A DNA stretch of 64,000 nt from Tillandsia leiboldiana (lineage: Eukaryota > Streptophyta > Magnoliopsida > Poales > Bromeliaceae). Below are positions 25,774-38,981 of the stretch, piece by piece. Made by a program: the position numbers and the translations under genes. The stretch covers positions 62,001-126,000 of the forward strand of contig CM055066.1 in the NCBI GenBank assembly GCA_029204045.2. The letters are read 5' to 3'. The first letter of the stretch is position 1; every line of letters begins with the position of its first letter. The notes under the pieces are model-generated. The model did not search any database. It was not told the origin of the DNA and worked only from the letters and a program-made list of their open reading frames with translations.

Positions 25774-26997
25774 ATATATTAATATTGATTTTAAAATTTT
25801 CTATCTTTAAAAATATAAAAGAATTCTAAATTTTTTCTAACAATTTGATTATTTATATAAAAAAAACAAAAAATTTACAATTTAAAAATTATCGAGTCAC
25901 ATGAAATTCTAAATAGAATAAAGAATATTCTAAATAATTTTCAAAAATAAATAAATAAAAATTATGTTTGATTAATAAGATGATTTAAAAATAGATTTCT
26001 CAAATCAACACTATTTTAAATTAAAATAGTAAATACAAAATTAAATTTATACTTTAATTTTGATTCATAAATTTAAATATAATTTATAATTTAATTTCAA
26101 TCCACTTTAATTAAAATTTGTTAATTGTTAATTCAAATTTAATATCCAAAACTATATTTAACTCCCAATTTAAACTAAAGTTTCAATTTAAAATTAACAA
26201 AATTAGTTTAAATGTTTTAAATAAATTTCAACTTTGAATTTCAACTGGAATAAAAATTTAAGATCAAATAAAATTAAAATTAAAGAGATATTTGAAATTA
26301 AATTCAAATGTAAATTCAAAAATCATACCAAAATATTCAATATATATCAACAATAATATAAATTTAAATTAAAATGTGATTTATATATTTTAATAAAATA
26401 TTGCACGTGAATTTGTTTATTTTTAAATCAAATTTTTGAATTTAATTTTTTAAAAATTAATGAATTTTATATTATACGAATTAAATTCAAATTCCATAAT
26501 CTTGTATTGGACATGTAAACTATATAGTGAAATTTTTAAATAGATATATGAGAATTTTAATTTTAATTTTCTATCTAAATATTGGTTACTTTCAAACATC
26601 CCAATGAGCAAAAAAATAAGCTATTAAAATACATTGCTATAATATCGAAAGAGAAAAAAATCATAATAAAATTTATTTTTTTAAAAAAGTAGATTTATTT
26701 GCTATATTTGATTATAAAATATATTTTATATCCGAATTTAAATTTACAAGTTCGCTGCGGACAATAATTATATAGTTCAATGTTTTTTAATATATATTAA
26801 TTATTTTGTTGTTTTTTCGAATTCAGATGAATTCAAAATTTAAGTATACGTTTTAAAATAAATGCATCAAAATTTGAATTCCCATTTAATTAGAAAATTA
26901 AAATTTAATTTCCATTCAATTTAATTATTTTAAAAAAAGTTTAATTCAAATTTCATATTCAAAATAAAATTTAAAGAATTGTTGATTGTTATATTTA

Positions 26998-27277
26998 ACG
27001 GCCTTCATGGGTCCGAATCCAGCACGGCGGGACCGCGGCGAGATCCAGGCTCACTTCAATACCGGCCCGTTTGGATCCTAGATCGGGCCTAGATTCCTGC
27101 ATGGTCAGATTCCGGTCTAATCCTGGTCCAAATCCGGCCCGTTTCCGGTCTAATACTGGTCCAATTCCGGTCCAAATCGGGCCCAGATTCGGTCTAATAC
27201 CGGTCCGATTACGGTGAAAATCCGCCCAAGTACGGTCAAATCTGGTTATATTCCGGTCCAATCCTGTCCAGTCCGGA

Positions 27278-27321
<44 letters not shown>

Positions 27322-28533
27322 TTGATTTTAAAATTTTTTATCTTTAAAAATATAAAAAAATTCTAAATTTTTTCTAACAATTTGATTATTTATATAAAAA
27401 AAACTAAAATTTATAATTTAAAAATGATCGAGTCACATGAAATTCTAAATCGAATAAAGAATATTCTAAAAAATTTCCAAAAATAAATAAATAAAAATTA
27501 TGTTTGATTAATAAGATGATTTAAAAATAGATTTCTCAAATCAACACTATTTTAAATTAAAATGGTAAATACAAAATTAAATTTATACTTTAATTTTGAT
27601 TCATAAATTTAAATATAATTTATAATTTAATTTCAATCCACTTTAATTAAAATTTGTTAATTGTTAATTCAAATTTAATATCCAAAACTATATTTAACTC
27701 CTAATTTAAACTAAAATTTAAATTTAAAATTAACAAAATTAGTTTAAATGTTTTAAATAAATTTCAACATTGAATTTCAATTGGAATAAAAATTTAAGAT
27801 CAAATAAAATTAAAATTTAATAGATATTTGAAATTAAATTCAAATGTAAATTCAAAAACCATACCAAAATATTCAATATATATCAACAATAATATAAATT
27901 TAAATTAAAATGTGATTTATATATTTTAATAAAATATAGCGCGTGAATTAGTTTATTTTTAATTCAAATTTATGAATTTAATTTTCAAAAAAATTAATGA
28001 ATTTTATATTATACGAATTAAATTAAAATTACATAATCTTGTATTGAACATGTAAACTATATAGTGAAATTTTTAAATAGATATATGAGAATTTTAATTT
28101 TAATTTTCTATCTAAATATTGGTTACTTTCAAACATCCAATGAGCAAAAAAAAAATGCTATTAAAATACATTGCTATAATATCGAAAGAGAAAAAAAATC
28201 ATAATAAAATTTATTTTTTTGAAAAAGTAAATTTATTTGCTATATTTGATTATAAAATATATTTTATATCCGAATTTAAATTTACAAGTTCGCTGCGAAC
28301 AATAATAACATAGTTCAATGTTTTTTAATATATATTAATTATTTTGTTGTTTTTTCGAATTTAGATGAATTCAAAATTTAAGTATGCGTTTTAAAATAAA
28401 TGCATCAAAATTTGAATTCCCATTTAATTAAAAAATTAAAATTTAATTTCTATTCAATTTAATTATTTGAAAAAATAATAATTCAAATTTCATATTCAAA
28501 ATAAAATTTAAAGAATTGTTGATTGTTATATTT
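26998..28533 (+). repeat. Array copy 8
   Basis: Island 26,998-27,280, (TA)n 27,281-27,316, arm to 28,533. The island lacks the CCCCGATCACGTCCCAGGCC segment that the other copies carry. Confidence 0.9.
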
Positions 28534-29712
<1,179 letters not shown>

Positions 29713-30185
29713 CAAATTAAGATACCTAAAATTTAAAATTTTTTACTTTACCATCTATTATGGCACAAATAAATGCTATTAAATTTTATAAAAAATATAC
29801 TTAGATAGTATGTTTCCAGCCCCAATAGTAAACCTTTCTATTTTGAACAAATGTTAATTTTGAATTTACCTAAAAAAAATTCAATTGATTTTATTTTTTA
29901 TTTTTTAAATTTATAATTTTTAAATTCCACTATTTTATTTTTTAAAAATTTTTAAAATTTTTAAATAGTGGCCCATTCCACTATTTTAATTTTTAAATAG
30001 CGATGCCTATGTAGCCGGGTTGTACAATAGGCCGTCCCATTTTAACACTTTTTTAATTTTAAAATTTGATTTTTCTTTCAATTGATTTTAAATGAGATTT
30101 GTATATTTTTTAAAAAACTATTTAAATTTTCGATATTTTAAATTAAAATTTGAATAATAAATTAAAAAATAAAGAAATATATTAA
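29713..30185. other. AT-rich DNA, no feature
   Basis: AT-rich sequence with poly-T/A runs and a short duplicated phrase GTGGCCCATTCCACTATTTT / TTCCACTATTTTATTTTTTA near 29,925-29,985. Nothing coding. Confidence 0.5.
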
Positions 30186-30610
30186 AAAAAAAAGGCAGAC
30201 CCAGTATAAACGCCACTAAACAGGCCTAAGGCCAGTATGGGCCTAGCCCTGCTCGGCCTGCTGTCATGAACGGCAAGGTCCGGCCCGTATTAATGACAAG
30301 TTAGGCTCGGCGCGGCTCGGCGCGACTTGTTTCCCCGCGGCGCAGCTCGACTCGGGTCGGCTCGGCCCAGATCGTATGGGCCTTTGGGGGCCCATAGCGG
30401 TCTTTTTTTATGGGAGGAAAGGCCAATCCCGGTCAGGCCTGCCGTTTTGACCGAGACGGCTCGGCCCGTCTTTTTTGACCCGAACGGCTCCACTCGACTC
30501 GGCTCGGCGCGGCGGGGCTCGGCTAGGCTTGGAGCAGATCCTCTAGGGTCGGCCAGGTCCGGCCCGGCCCGATATTTAAATCGGGCCAGGCCGGACTGGG
30601 TTTAGGCAAA
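30186..30610. repeat. GC-rich island of GGCTCGGCGCGG type
   Basis: About 420 bp of GGCTCGG, CGGCCCG and GGGCCAGGCC words between AT-rich flanks, open in several frames on both strands because stop codons are rare in such sequence. It opens with AGGCCTAAGGCC as the island at 15,240 does (CGCCTAAGGCCCGTACC). No protein family is recognisable. Confidence 0.65.
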
Positions 30611-33296
30611 AAAGAAAAGTGTTTAAATTCAAGTAATAGAGTAGGAATTAAACATAAATTTGAAGTTTGATTCATAAATTTAAAATATAAATTTATCACT
30701 AAAAATCTTAAAATCTTAACAAGGTATTGTTACAATATCTTAATATCTCAAAATCTTAAAAAATTCAAATAATAGTGTTTTTTTTTATTTACGCTTTAAC
30801 AATTTTTATCTTTAAAATTCTTAAAATTTAGCTATTAAAAAAGTTAATCAATTAGAAAACTTAGCTATTCAAATTTATGATAAAATTTTAAATTTAAATC
30901 TTTAAAATTAAACATTTTAATTTTCAAATTAAAATTTAAAATATTTTATAATTCAAATTTAAAATTTTTAAAAATTAATTTTAAATTTAAATATTCAGAT
31001 TTCAAATTTTATATTTCAAGTTTCAAAATTTTAAATTTGAATTAAAAATACCAATATTTTAAAATTTAAATTTAAAATTAATATTTTAAAATTAAAACTG
31101 AAAATTTAAATTCAAATTTTAAATTTTAAATTGAAATTTTACATTAAGATTTAAACATTCCAATTTTAATTTTATATTTTAAAATTTCAATTTCAATTTC
31201 AATTTCAATTTCATTTTATTTTTTTTTCTAAATTTAAATTTTATAGTTGAATTTTTAAATTTCAAATTTTTAGTTTTAATTTTATATTTGAATATTCAAA
31301 TTGTGAAACTTTCTTTTTTTGATAATGCCGGAATTAGTAACTCTCGTCAAACTAAAATTTTATTTGAAGTTACTTTTTTTTATAGCTTATATCCATGTCA
31401 TCTTAAATGAAATACATATTTTCTAAAATAAAATTTAAAAATTTTAGATTTCAAATCACAAATTGTAAATGTGAGAATTCAAAATTTTCTATTCTAAATT
31501 TCGAATATCAGATAAAATATAAAATTTTTAAATTTAAACTTTAAAATTTAAAATTAAAAATTTTATAAATCAAAATTAAAATTTTTAGGTTCATATTTTC
31601 TAGAAAAAATATTTCATTAGTTTTAAAGTTAAAGCTATATTTTTTGTTTTTTTAAAAAAAATTGCATGCAGAGCGAATCTTTGAATAAAATATTGTTTCT
31701 ATAAAAATTATGCAAAATCCTGGTATTACTCTAAAAAAAATTATAACGGATCAATAGTGAAGCTTTTCAATTTGGGCTATTAACGAGATCTATTATTTTC
31801 GACTTTATCTAAAATGGAAAGTTCCTTTCTTAAGTGGGCCGAGCATTTTTATTTATGGAGCAGATTCATCTTGAATTAAGTACGCCTTTATTGGACAATC
31901 ATCCAAAGTAGTGGGCATAGATTCAATGAACTTTGTTGCGTGATGGGCAAGCCAGTTAAAACCAATTTTATTTACACAACTAATTCATCATGGATTAAGT
32001 GTTTTCTTAATTTTAAATTTTAAATCTTAAATATTCAAACTTTTAATATTAAAATTAAAAATTTAAAAATTTAAAAATTTAAATATTAAATTTTTATATT
32101 CAAATATCAAGCTGAAAGTTTCAATTTTAAAATTTCTTATTTCAAATTTTAATTTTAAATTTTAAATTTTAAATTTACATTTTAAATTTTGAACTTCAAA
32201 TTTAAATTTAGGTTTTAAATTTGATTTATACAACAGAACCATCTTGGATTAAGTGGGTCGTTATTGAATTTTTTTCCCCTAAAAACCCTTACTTTTCAAG
32301 TTAAATTTTTAATTTGAAATTTCACATATTCAAATTTTAGTTTTTAAATTTTAAATTACAAACTTTAAATTTTAAAATTTGAATTATAAATCTTAAATTC
32401 GAATATTTAAATTTTAAAATTTCAATTTTAGATTTTTATATCAAAATTGAAAACTTAAATTTAGATTTAAAATTTGAAATTAAAAATTTAAATTTAGATC
32501 TAAAATTTAAATTTAGATTTAAAATTTTATATTTTCAGTTTCAAATTTTAAATCTTAACTCTCAAATTTAAAATTTTAAATTAAAATTCTAAATTCTAGG
32601 TTTTAAATTTTAAATTATAAATTTCAAATTCGAATATTTTAAATTTCATATGTTAATTTAAAATTTTAAAAATAAAATTAAAAATTTAAATTTAGATTTC
32701 AATTTTGAAATTGAAAAATTTAATATTTTAAATTATAATATAAAATTTTAATTTTTTGTCCAAATTAAAATGTTATTTTTGAATTTAAAAATTTCAAATA
32801 CACATTTTAAAATTCAAATTTAAAATATAAATTTAAATTTTGAATTTGATTTAAACAATGTAACCTTGGACTAAGTGGGCTGCTATTGAATAATTATTTG
32901 TTTATTTATTTGCTAATATATTTTTACATATATGTTTTAATAGTTATTTTCAATCAATGTAAATTTGTGAATCAGTTTTTTTTTTTTCAAAAAGTTATAA
33001 TAAAATTGATTTTTTTATAACTGTAAATTTGTTTGCTATAATTTATTATAAAATGTATATATTATATTCGAATTTAAATTTAGCGGATAATAATTATATA
33101 TTTATAGTTTGTAATATATATTAATTATTTTGTTAGTTTTTTCGAATGAATCCAAAGTGTAATAGGCGTTTTAAAATAAATATATAAAAAATTGAATTGC
33201 TATTTAATTAAAAAATTTAAATTTAATTTTCATTCAATTTAATTATTTTTTAAAATTTTTAATTCAAATTTCATATCCGAAATAAAATTAATAGGG
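30611..33296. repeat. Cryptically simple AT-rich DNA
   Basis: Almost entirely permutations of AAATTTTAAATTT. Three islands of real text recur: a phrase like TTTACACAACTAATTCATCA...GGATTAAGTG at ~31,970, TTTATACAACAGAACCATCT TGGATTAAGTGGG at ~32,222 (split here by a space), and TTTAAACAATGTAACCTTGG at ~32,851. From ~33,000 family arm words return (TTTGCTATAATTTATTATAAAA, ATCCAAAGTGTAATAGGCG). No coding region. Confidence 0.6.
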
Positions 33297-33745
33297 CCTA
33301 AATGGGTCCGATTTGTGAACTGGGCGAAGCCGGGCGGGCCGTAGGACTGTTTACTCAGGAAACTATTGTCTTTAGACAGGCCGGGCCTTGACGAGGGCTT
33401 TGGTCTGTTTAGGCCAGGAACGCGCCAAGCCGCGCTGAGCCCAGCCGAGCCAAGCCGACCTGCGCCGATCGGCACAGCACCAAGCCGAGCCACGATGATA
33501 TGGGCCGGGACGGAATGGGCCTATGCCCCTTCAGACCTTGAAAATGTGGGCTTTCGAAGGGCTGGGAATGGAAGGGCCACGCTTTGGTCAGTTTACGGAC
33601 GGACCGAGCCGAGCGGCGCCGAGCCGCGCCGCGCCTCGCCTCGCCTCGATGGGCCTACGCCCCTTCAGGCCTTGAAAATGTTGGCTTTGGCTGGGCTGGG
33701 CAGGGCAGGGATGGGCCGAGATCTGTTTAGGCACTAAACATGTGG
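33297..33745. repeat. GC-rich island with a duplicated half
   Basis: It starts with the family word GGGCCTAAATGGGTCCG, then GCCGGGCGGGCC and CCGAGCCAAGCCGACC type sequence. ATGGGCCTATGCCCCTTCAG ACCTTGAAAATG at ~33,515 (space inserted) recurs as ATGGGCCTACGCCCCTTCAG at ~33,648, so the island contains a ~130-bp tandem repeat. The open frames are composition effects. Confidence 0.65.
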
Positions 33746-34189
33746 GTCTTTTTGATGCATATGAAATTATAAATATTCAAATTTTAATTTTCAAATTTAA
33801 ATTTACAAAAAATTTAAATTATAAATCTTAAATTAGAATATTTTAAATTTTAAATTTAAGTTTTAAAATCAAAATTGAAAACTTAAATTTAGATTTCAAA
33901 TTTGAAATTAAACATTTAAATTTAGATTTAATAATTTTTATTTAAAATTTTATATTTTCAGTTTCAAATTTTAAATTCTAACTCTCAAATTTTAAATTTT
34001 AAATTAAAATTCTAAATTATAGATTTTAAATTTTAAATTATAAATTTCAAATTTGAATATTTTAAATTTCAAAATTTTATTTAAAATTTTAAAATTATAA
34101 TTTAAAATTTAAATTTAGATTTCAAATTAAACATTAAAATTTTAATAATTGGGACAGACCATATCGTGGCCTGTGGTCCAATAACTAAA
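33746..34189. repeat. Cryptically simple AT-rich DNA
   Basis: The same AAATTTTAAA-type text as 31,990-32,850, in places nearly the same wording (TTTCAAATTTGAAATTAAA, TATTTTCAGTTTCAAATTTT). No gene. Confidence 0.6.
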
Positions 34190-34735
34190 GGGTTAATTGC
34201 ATACATGTCCCTGCAAATATATCGAATTACAAATATATTCCTGCAAAATTCAACTTTTCATATTTATCCTTTCAAAAATCCAAAGTTCTTCAAATATGCC
34301 CCTCCGGTTAATTCCCGTTTGGAATCTGTTTATTTTTTAACAGATTCGATGTGAAATGACCTTTTTGCCCCCTTACAAATATATCCCTTCAAAAGCAATA
34401 CCATTATACTTGTTACAAAAATGCCCCTCTCCAAAAATTATATAATTCTATCATCAAAATAATTCTTTTTTTCCCTTTTTTTTTTTTCTTTCTTTTTTTT
34501 TTTTTTTTTTTTTTTGAGGTATAATATGGAAAGGGTAAATATGTAAATTCAAATTTTAATCTAACCAAGGTTAAGCATTTAACCTAGGGTTAAATCAACT
34601 TTTTTAACAGAGATGGACGGTAGGGGCATATTTGAATAACGGTGGATTTTTGAAGGGATAAATATGAAAAGTTGAATTTTGCAGGGATATATTTGCAATT
34701 CGACATATTTACAAGGACATGTATGCAATTAACCC
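34190..34735. mobile_element. 545-bp MITE of the same family as the 3.56-kb MULE
   Basis: Left end GGGTTAATTGCATACATGTC; the right end in reverse has the same 20 bases. The inverted repeats extend about 100 bp and share the words ATATTTATCC, TGCAAAATTCAACTTTTCAT and AAATCCAAAGTTCTTC with the big element at 9884-13,440. No coding capacity; the centre is a poly-T/poly-pyrimidine tract (34,468-34,515). No 9-bp target duplication is visible (ATAACTAAA left, AATATCCCT right). Confidence 0.8.
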
Positions 34736-34739
34736 AATA

Positions 34740-34803
34740 TCCCTTCCGCGATTTGAGCTATCACAACGCCAGCCCATTAATCGCGCATCCCGACCCCCAC
34801 GCC

Positions 34804-34843
<40 letters not shown>

Positions 34844-35560
34844 CTACCCAGCGCCCCGAGCCCTCTTTGTCTCTCGCTCTCGCTCTCACACTCACGACCC
34901 CTCCAAACCCCCTCCCGCCAACACCCCCCAGCGCACCGTTTCTAAGGTTCCGATTCCGCATCCACGTCCTCCTCTCGGCCTCGCGTGCCCCGAAGAGGTG
35001 ACCGTGGACGGAGTCCCTACGACGTGTTTTTGCCTCCTTTTTCATCCTGCTTCCGTGATCACCGCTTCTGCGACATTCGGTGAGTTTCCGTCTTTTGTTT
35101 CGGCAATTTTTTTCCCCTTTTTTGGTTATATGTTTTTATGATTTGTTTCGGCTGAAGCGAACGATTTTTCATTTTTTATTTTTGTATTGGATTAGGGTTT
35201 CGTTTGATTTCTTAGGTTTTGTAAAAACTAAGGCTGCTTGATCCGATTGGGAGATATATAAATTTTTTTATTTTTCTAGGGCATTGGATGATGGTGTAAT
35301 TATATGTTTTGATGGATGAGTGGGCATCATGTAATACATTGGTATGCTTTTCTTATGCGAAGAGTATAAAATTAGATCATGTGTCATCAAGTGTTCTTGT
35401 TATAATTGCTTTATTTGTCTTTCTTGGATTGTGCTTGAAACTGCAAGGGGGCGTTTTTTGTGTTATACTTAGTACATGAATGGATCTGACATGTTTTTGA
35501 ATTAATTTCTTCAAGGACTAAGCAAGCACTGTGAACTAACATAATAGAATTTGTTAATCA
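34740..35560 (+). other. Exon/intron-like 5' gene segment, second copy of the 173-1290 segment
   Basis: GC-rich, pyrimidine-rich leader (CCCGACCCCCACGCCCG, a (CT)n run at 34,806-34,841) followed by ACATTCG|GTGAGTTTCC, which looks like a first-exon donor near 35,080, and then T-rich DNA ending in ATTAGGGTTTCG, typical of a plant leader intron. 35,160-35,515 matches 200-407 plus 1172-1285. No downstream exon follows and I recognise no protein, so it is probably a displaced gene fragment. Confidence 0.5.
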
Positions 35561-35638
35561 CTTATTATGAATTCTACTGAGGTTTATCATGCTTTATAGT
35601 TATTGAACATGAATATTCTACAAAGTGATAAAGCAACA

Positions 35639-35692
35639 GACTTGGAAAGAATCGGCATGCTCCATGACTTGGAAAGAATCGGCATGCTCCAT
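35639..35692 (+). repeat. 27-bp perfect tandem duplication
   Basis: GACTTGGAAAGAATCGGCAT plus GCTCCAT occurs twice in direct succession. Confidence 0.9.
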
Positions 35693-35697
35693 GACTA

Positions 35698-35910
35698 AGA
35701 ATCAGTCTAGTTTGGTTTATCCTGTCCAACTCATTCTTAAAAAGAGGGAGCTGCATGGATTATTAGACCCAGGATAACCCGTCACTTTGACAGTCCCAGA
35801 ATAACCCGCTAGGGGTGGAAACAAACTGTTCCCACCCCCAACTTACATTATTTGGGTATAACTAGGAGGGATAACTCCTTATCCCCCCTAGTTCCAGAAA
35901 CCAAACAGAG
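35698..35910. mobile_element. Possible MITE, cut at its right edge by the gypsy insertion
   Basis: Its left part has CTAGTTTGGTTTATCC, and the right end in reverse reads GCTCTGTTTGGTTTCTGG. TAA/TTA flanks fit a Harbinger-type element, but the inverted repeats are short and imperfect. Confidence 0.4.
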
Positions 35911-36238
35911 CTTATGTAGTGTCCCAGGTTTCCCGGTGGTTTTGCCCCTGTTTCGGGGTGTAGAACACCTATTATTGGTGTGTGGGGCCCCAACATGTCA
36001 AAGTGATATGTTGTTTGGAACCTGAGAGGATTTGGGAGCAAGCTTGACCTTCGGCTGCCTTTGCCGAATTTTAGGAGTGGAATCAGGCTAATCGGAGGCC
36101 GTATTTGAATTCAGCGCGGAAAAACGCTTGAAAACGGCTATTTACTTATTTATTTTGGAGTTCGGATGCCCAAAAACGGACCCCCGGAAGTTTTCTGCGC
36201 AAATTGGTGCATGGGGGGAGCCGTGGACTATCCCGGGA

Positions 36239-36671
36239 CACGTGGCAGCCTATTATTGGGCCGGCGCACCACTCTCGGTCCACGGAGTGGACCGCCGGTG
36301 CACGGTGGACCGGCGGGCCACGTGGCAGGCGCTGGTTGGGCCGGTGCAGCGCGCGCGGCGCACGGGAGCGTGCGCGGGCAGGCCGGGCAGTGGCGGGGCT
36401 GTGCGCGGTGCACGGTGGACCGGGGCGCGCCACGTGGCGGCCCCGGGTTGGACGGCGCAGGTGCGCGCGGTGCACCCGCGGGCGCGCGCCTGCGGCCGTA
36501 CGCGCACGTGGGCGGCGCGTTGACTGACCGGCACCCGTGTCGGGTGGGCGGCGCCGCCCCACGTGGCGTCACGCCAGTGGCGGGCGCCGCACGCGTGCTG
36601 ACCCAGGGAGGGGGGCACGTGGCGCTTCCCCCTTGGGCCCGCACGGCTGCCGCCTGTTTGGCGGACACGTG
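36239..36671. promoter_or_regulatory. Seven CACGTG (G-box) hexamers in the U3 region
   Basis: CACGTG occurs at 36,239, 36,319, 36,431, 36,505, 36,560, 36,616 and 36,666, most as CACGTGGC, the ABRE/G-box form bound by plant bZIP and some bHLH factors. All seven are also present in the 3' LTR. They lie 200-630 bp upstream of the TATA box. Binding is inferred from the motif only. Confidence 0.7.
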
Positions 36672-36868
36672 TCGGGCCCTTGGCCGGGTCGGACGGCCGG
36701 TTGGACGCGGCGGGATCCCGTGCGCGGGCTGGGCTGGGCTGGGCCGCACTGTGCGCGCCCGGAAATCCTTGGGCCGGGCCGCACTGTAGCCGCCCGAAAG
36801 TGCCGGGCCGCACTGTAGCAGCCCGAATCTGGGGACACGTTGGGTATTATCCCAATTGTTTTTGTGGG

Positions 36869-36878
36869 CCTATATAAA
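36869..36878 (+). promoter_or_regulatory. Probable TATA box of the LTR promoter
   Basis: CCTATATAAAGG sits at the sharp switch from GC-rich U3 to pyrimidine-rich sequence (CCTCCCCTCCCTTCTTTTTC), the expected place for a transcription start near 36,900. The same motif is at about 45,512-45,521 in the 3' LTR. Confidence 0.75.
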
Positions 36879-38969
36879 GGCCTCCCCTCCCTTCTTTTTC
36901 TCTGTTTTCCGAGAGATAGAGAGAGAACCTGTGGGAGGGGCCTTAAGAGAAGTTTTTCATCTTCTTATTTTCTACCTCGTGGTGCGTTCCCAGATTTTCT
37001 GGAAGTTCGACAGCGGCGATCCGGATTTTACAGTGTGCCTCATTTTTCCCCAATCTTGGCCCGTTATCGTCGCATTTCAGTCCGAGGAGTCCCCTGCGCA
37101 GTACAGGAGTCCTCTTTCGACGATTTCTTCGCCGGTGTGTTCCTAAGAGGTAGGGCTTCGTTTTCCGTGTTGGTGGTTTCTCTGGATTCCGATTCCTTGG
37201 CACGATTCCCGAGGTGTTTTGACCCTCTCTTTTGCTGTTTGGGTTTTTGGACAGCGGCGACTTCGACGAATTATTTCTCAGCGTAGGAATATCAGATCGA
37301 GGCGATTCAAGAGTCGATTTTGGGCTACTTTTCGCGAGGAACGCAACCGTGATTTTTTTGAGATTTTAGGAGCTCTAGACAGAGGTGAAATTCCTCGTTT
37401 TGCGTGCTGATTGTAAAAACAGCAATTATGTGTTTGGAACTTGTAGTTTTTACACCGTGTACACTTGTGTGATGTTGTAGGATACTGTTTCAGCTGACGG
37501 TGTGCTTAGAGGACAGCGGGTATTTTCTGGGTGTATTGTGCACGCTTTTCGAGGTGGGCGGTTGCGTTTCCCTCTTTGTTGACTTGCTCACTAGGAATAG
37601 TAGAGTTTCCCAATTATAAATGTGATAGTTAACTCGTGGTATATGAACCTATTGCATTGGCCCCCCTAAATTAATTGATAGCTTCTATGTGATCAATCTG
37701 GGACAATGATGTTGGACAATTGCTATATCTTAAACTGCATGCAAATAAATAATCCAATAATGCTTTAAAATGATTCTTTACAAGAAACCTTAGTCACTTT
37801 TCTAATACTTTTTAAAGGAATAATTGTATGTTTAATTGGACATCTAGTTAGGCCACCATTTTACTGCAGCACTGTATTATGGGATTTGACTTAGGAGAAA
37901 ACATGTTTTATTGTTATTCTTCTCTATCGATGCATGACGATCGAGTCAGGTCGGGATCTTGAGATAGTGTAGTTGGATCTTGAGTCTGGGACAGTTTAGA
38001 CTCTTCTTGGGGATTGTGGGAGATAGTGGCAACCGCGAAATTTGGGCGGTTGACCGGATGTTATTATCACATCTGATTGGGGATCAGGGTTGCATTAGTG
38101 GATGGAGTATTCCCACTTTGATCATGGTCATGATCCAGTCCTGCTATTGTGAGACATCGGTTACAGAGATGATTGATACAGAGATACTTTACTCGTGTGG
38201 GTCGCTCCCCTCGAGTGCCACTCCGGAGTAGGCTTTTTGACCGTGATGGGTGCCGGTCAGTTGGTGAGTTGTGAGTGATGACAGAGCAGGCAGTGCCAGT
38301 ATTTCCTGGCCCTCTGATTGGGTTTCTTTGGGCAGTCAGCTTTATAGTTGCATATATACAGTTATCTTTTGGCACTGCATTTAGAGGCATAGTAGTGGTA
38401 GTTCCTTTTTCAGCAGTCTTTATTGCATACCACTGTTCTTCCTTTTGCCTCTTTATTCCTAGTGGGTGCGTCGGCATTAGAGGTTTTACCCGCTAGGGGA
38501 GGCTACTGGTTTATCTAGTAGTTCTCACCCCCATTGTTGTTTTCTGTCCTTTTCCCCTTTGTTTTGCAGAGTCATCTGTGGGAGCTGCTGGGCCTTCAGC
38601 GGCAGATCGAGGTAAGAGGATCGCCGACTAGCTAGATCATCTACCCCAAGTGAGAGACTAGCGAGGTTTTATTGTACCCCCTTTTGTATCTCAGACTTCA
38701 GTAGTTTCCTTTTGGGTCTGGCTTTGGCCAGCTGGTTGTATATTTATGGTGAGCTGGGAGTATATTGTACTTTTATTTCAGCTTGTAGCTTATTTCAGTC
38801 TGAGATTACTTTTAGTTTTATTAGTTCAGCTCTGTTTATGCTCTTTTATTGTATATTATCTATCTGAGCAGGTTACCAGCGCTTCGTGTACATAGAAAAT
38901 TCTGTGTGCACGGCGGATCTGTTGGCGGGCCCGGGTTCCGGTTTACACCCGGGGCGTGACAGATTAAGT

Positions 38970-38981
38970 TGGTATCAGAGC
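38970..38981 (+). other. Primer-binding site for initiator methionine tRNA
   Basis: TGGTATCAGAGC starts 8 bases after the 5' LTR and is complementary to the 3' end of plant initiator tRNA-Met, the usual primer of plant gypsy elements. Confidence 0.92.

Larger units (their letters stand above)
24852..26997 (+). repeat. Array copy 7, interrupted by a MITE
   Basis: Island 24,852-25,130 of the CTTTGAG subfamily, (TA)n 25,131-25,154, then a 616-bp insertion (25,158-25,773) with a 9-bp target duplication, then the arm. Without the insertion and duplication the unit is about 1.52 kb. Confidence 0.9.
35915..38961 (+). repeat. 5' LTR of the gypsy element
   Basis: 3047 bp, TGTAGTGTCCCAGG to GGGGCGTGACA. 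The first ~900 bp (U3) are extremely GC-rich from 36,230 to 36,840, after which a TATA box introduces a pyrimidine-rich leader. It contains a 27-bp stretch (~36,397-36,423) bordered by GGGG that the 3' LTR lacks. The many overlapping open frames in the GC-rich part have no family resemblance and are not genes. Confidence 0.95.

Noticed and set aside
34672..35141. Open frames of 94-140 codons around the (CT)n leader
   Set aside because: Serine/leucine runs come from CTCTCT. No family resemblance, and a likely splice donor interrupts them.
36128..36840. Many overlapping long open frames on both strands (up to ~200 codons) in the GC-rich LTR, repeated at 44,790-45,460
   Set aside because: They lie in all frames at once, lack known domains, and recur only because the two LTRs are copies. 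High GC content removes stop codons.
38067..38477. A 136-codon minus-strand frame inside the 5' LTR, also in the 3' LTR
   Set aside because: Present in both LTR copies only, antisense to the element, no recognisable domain.
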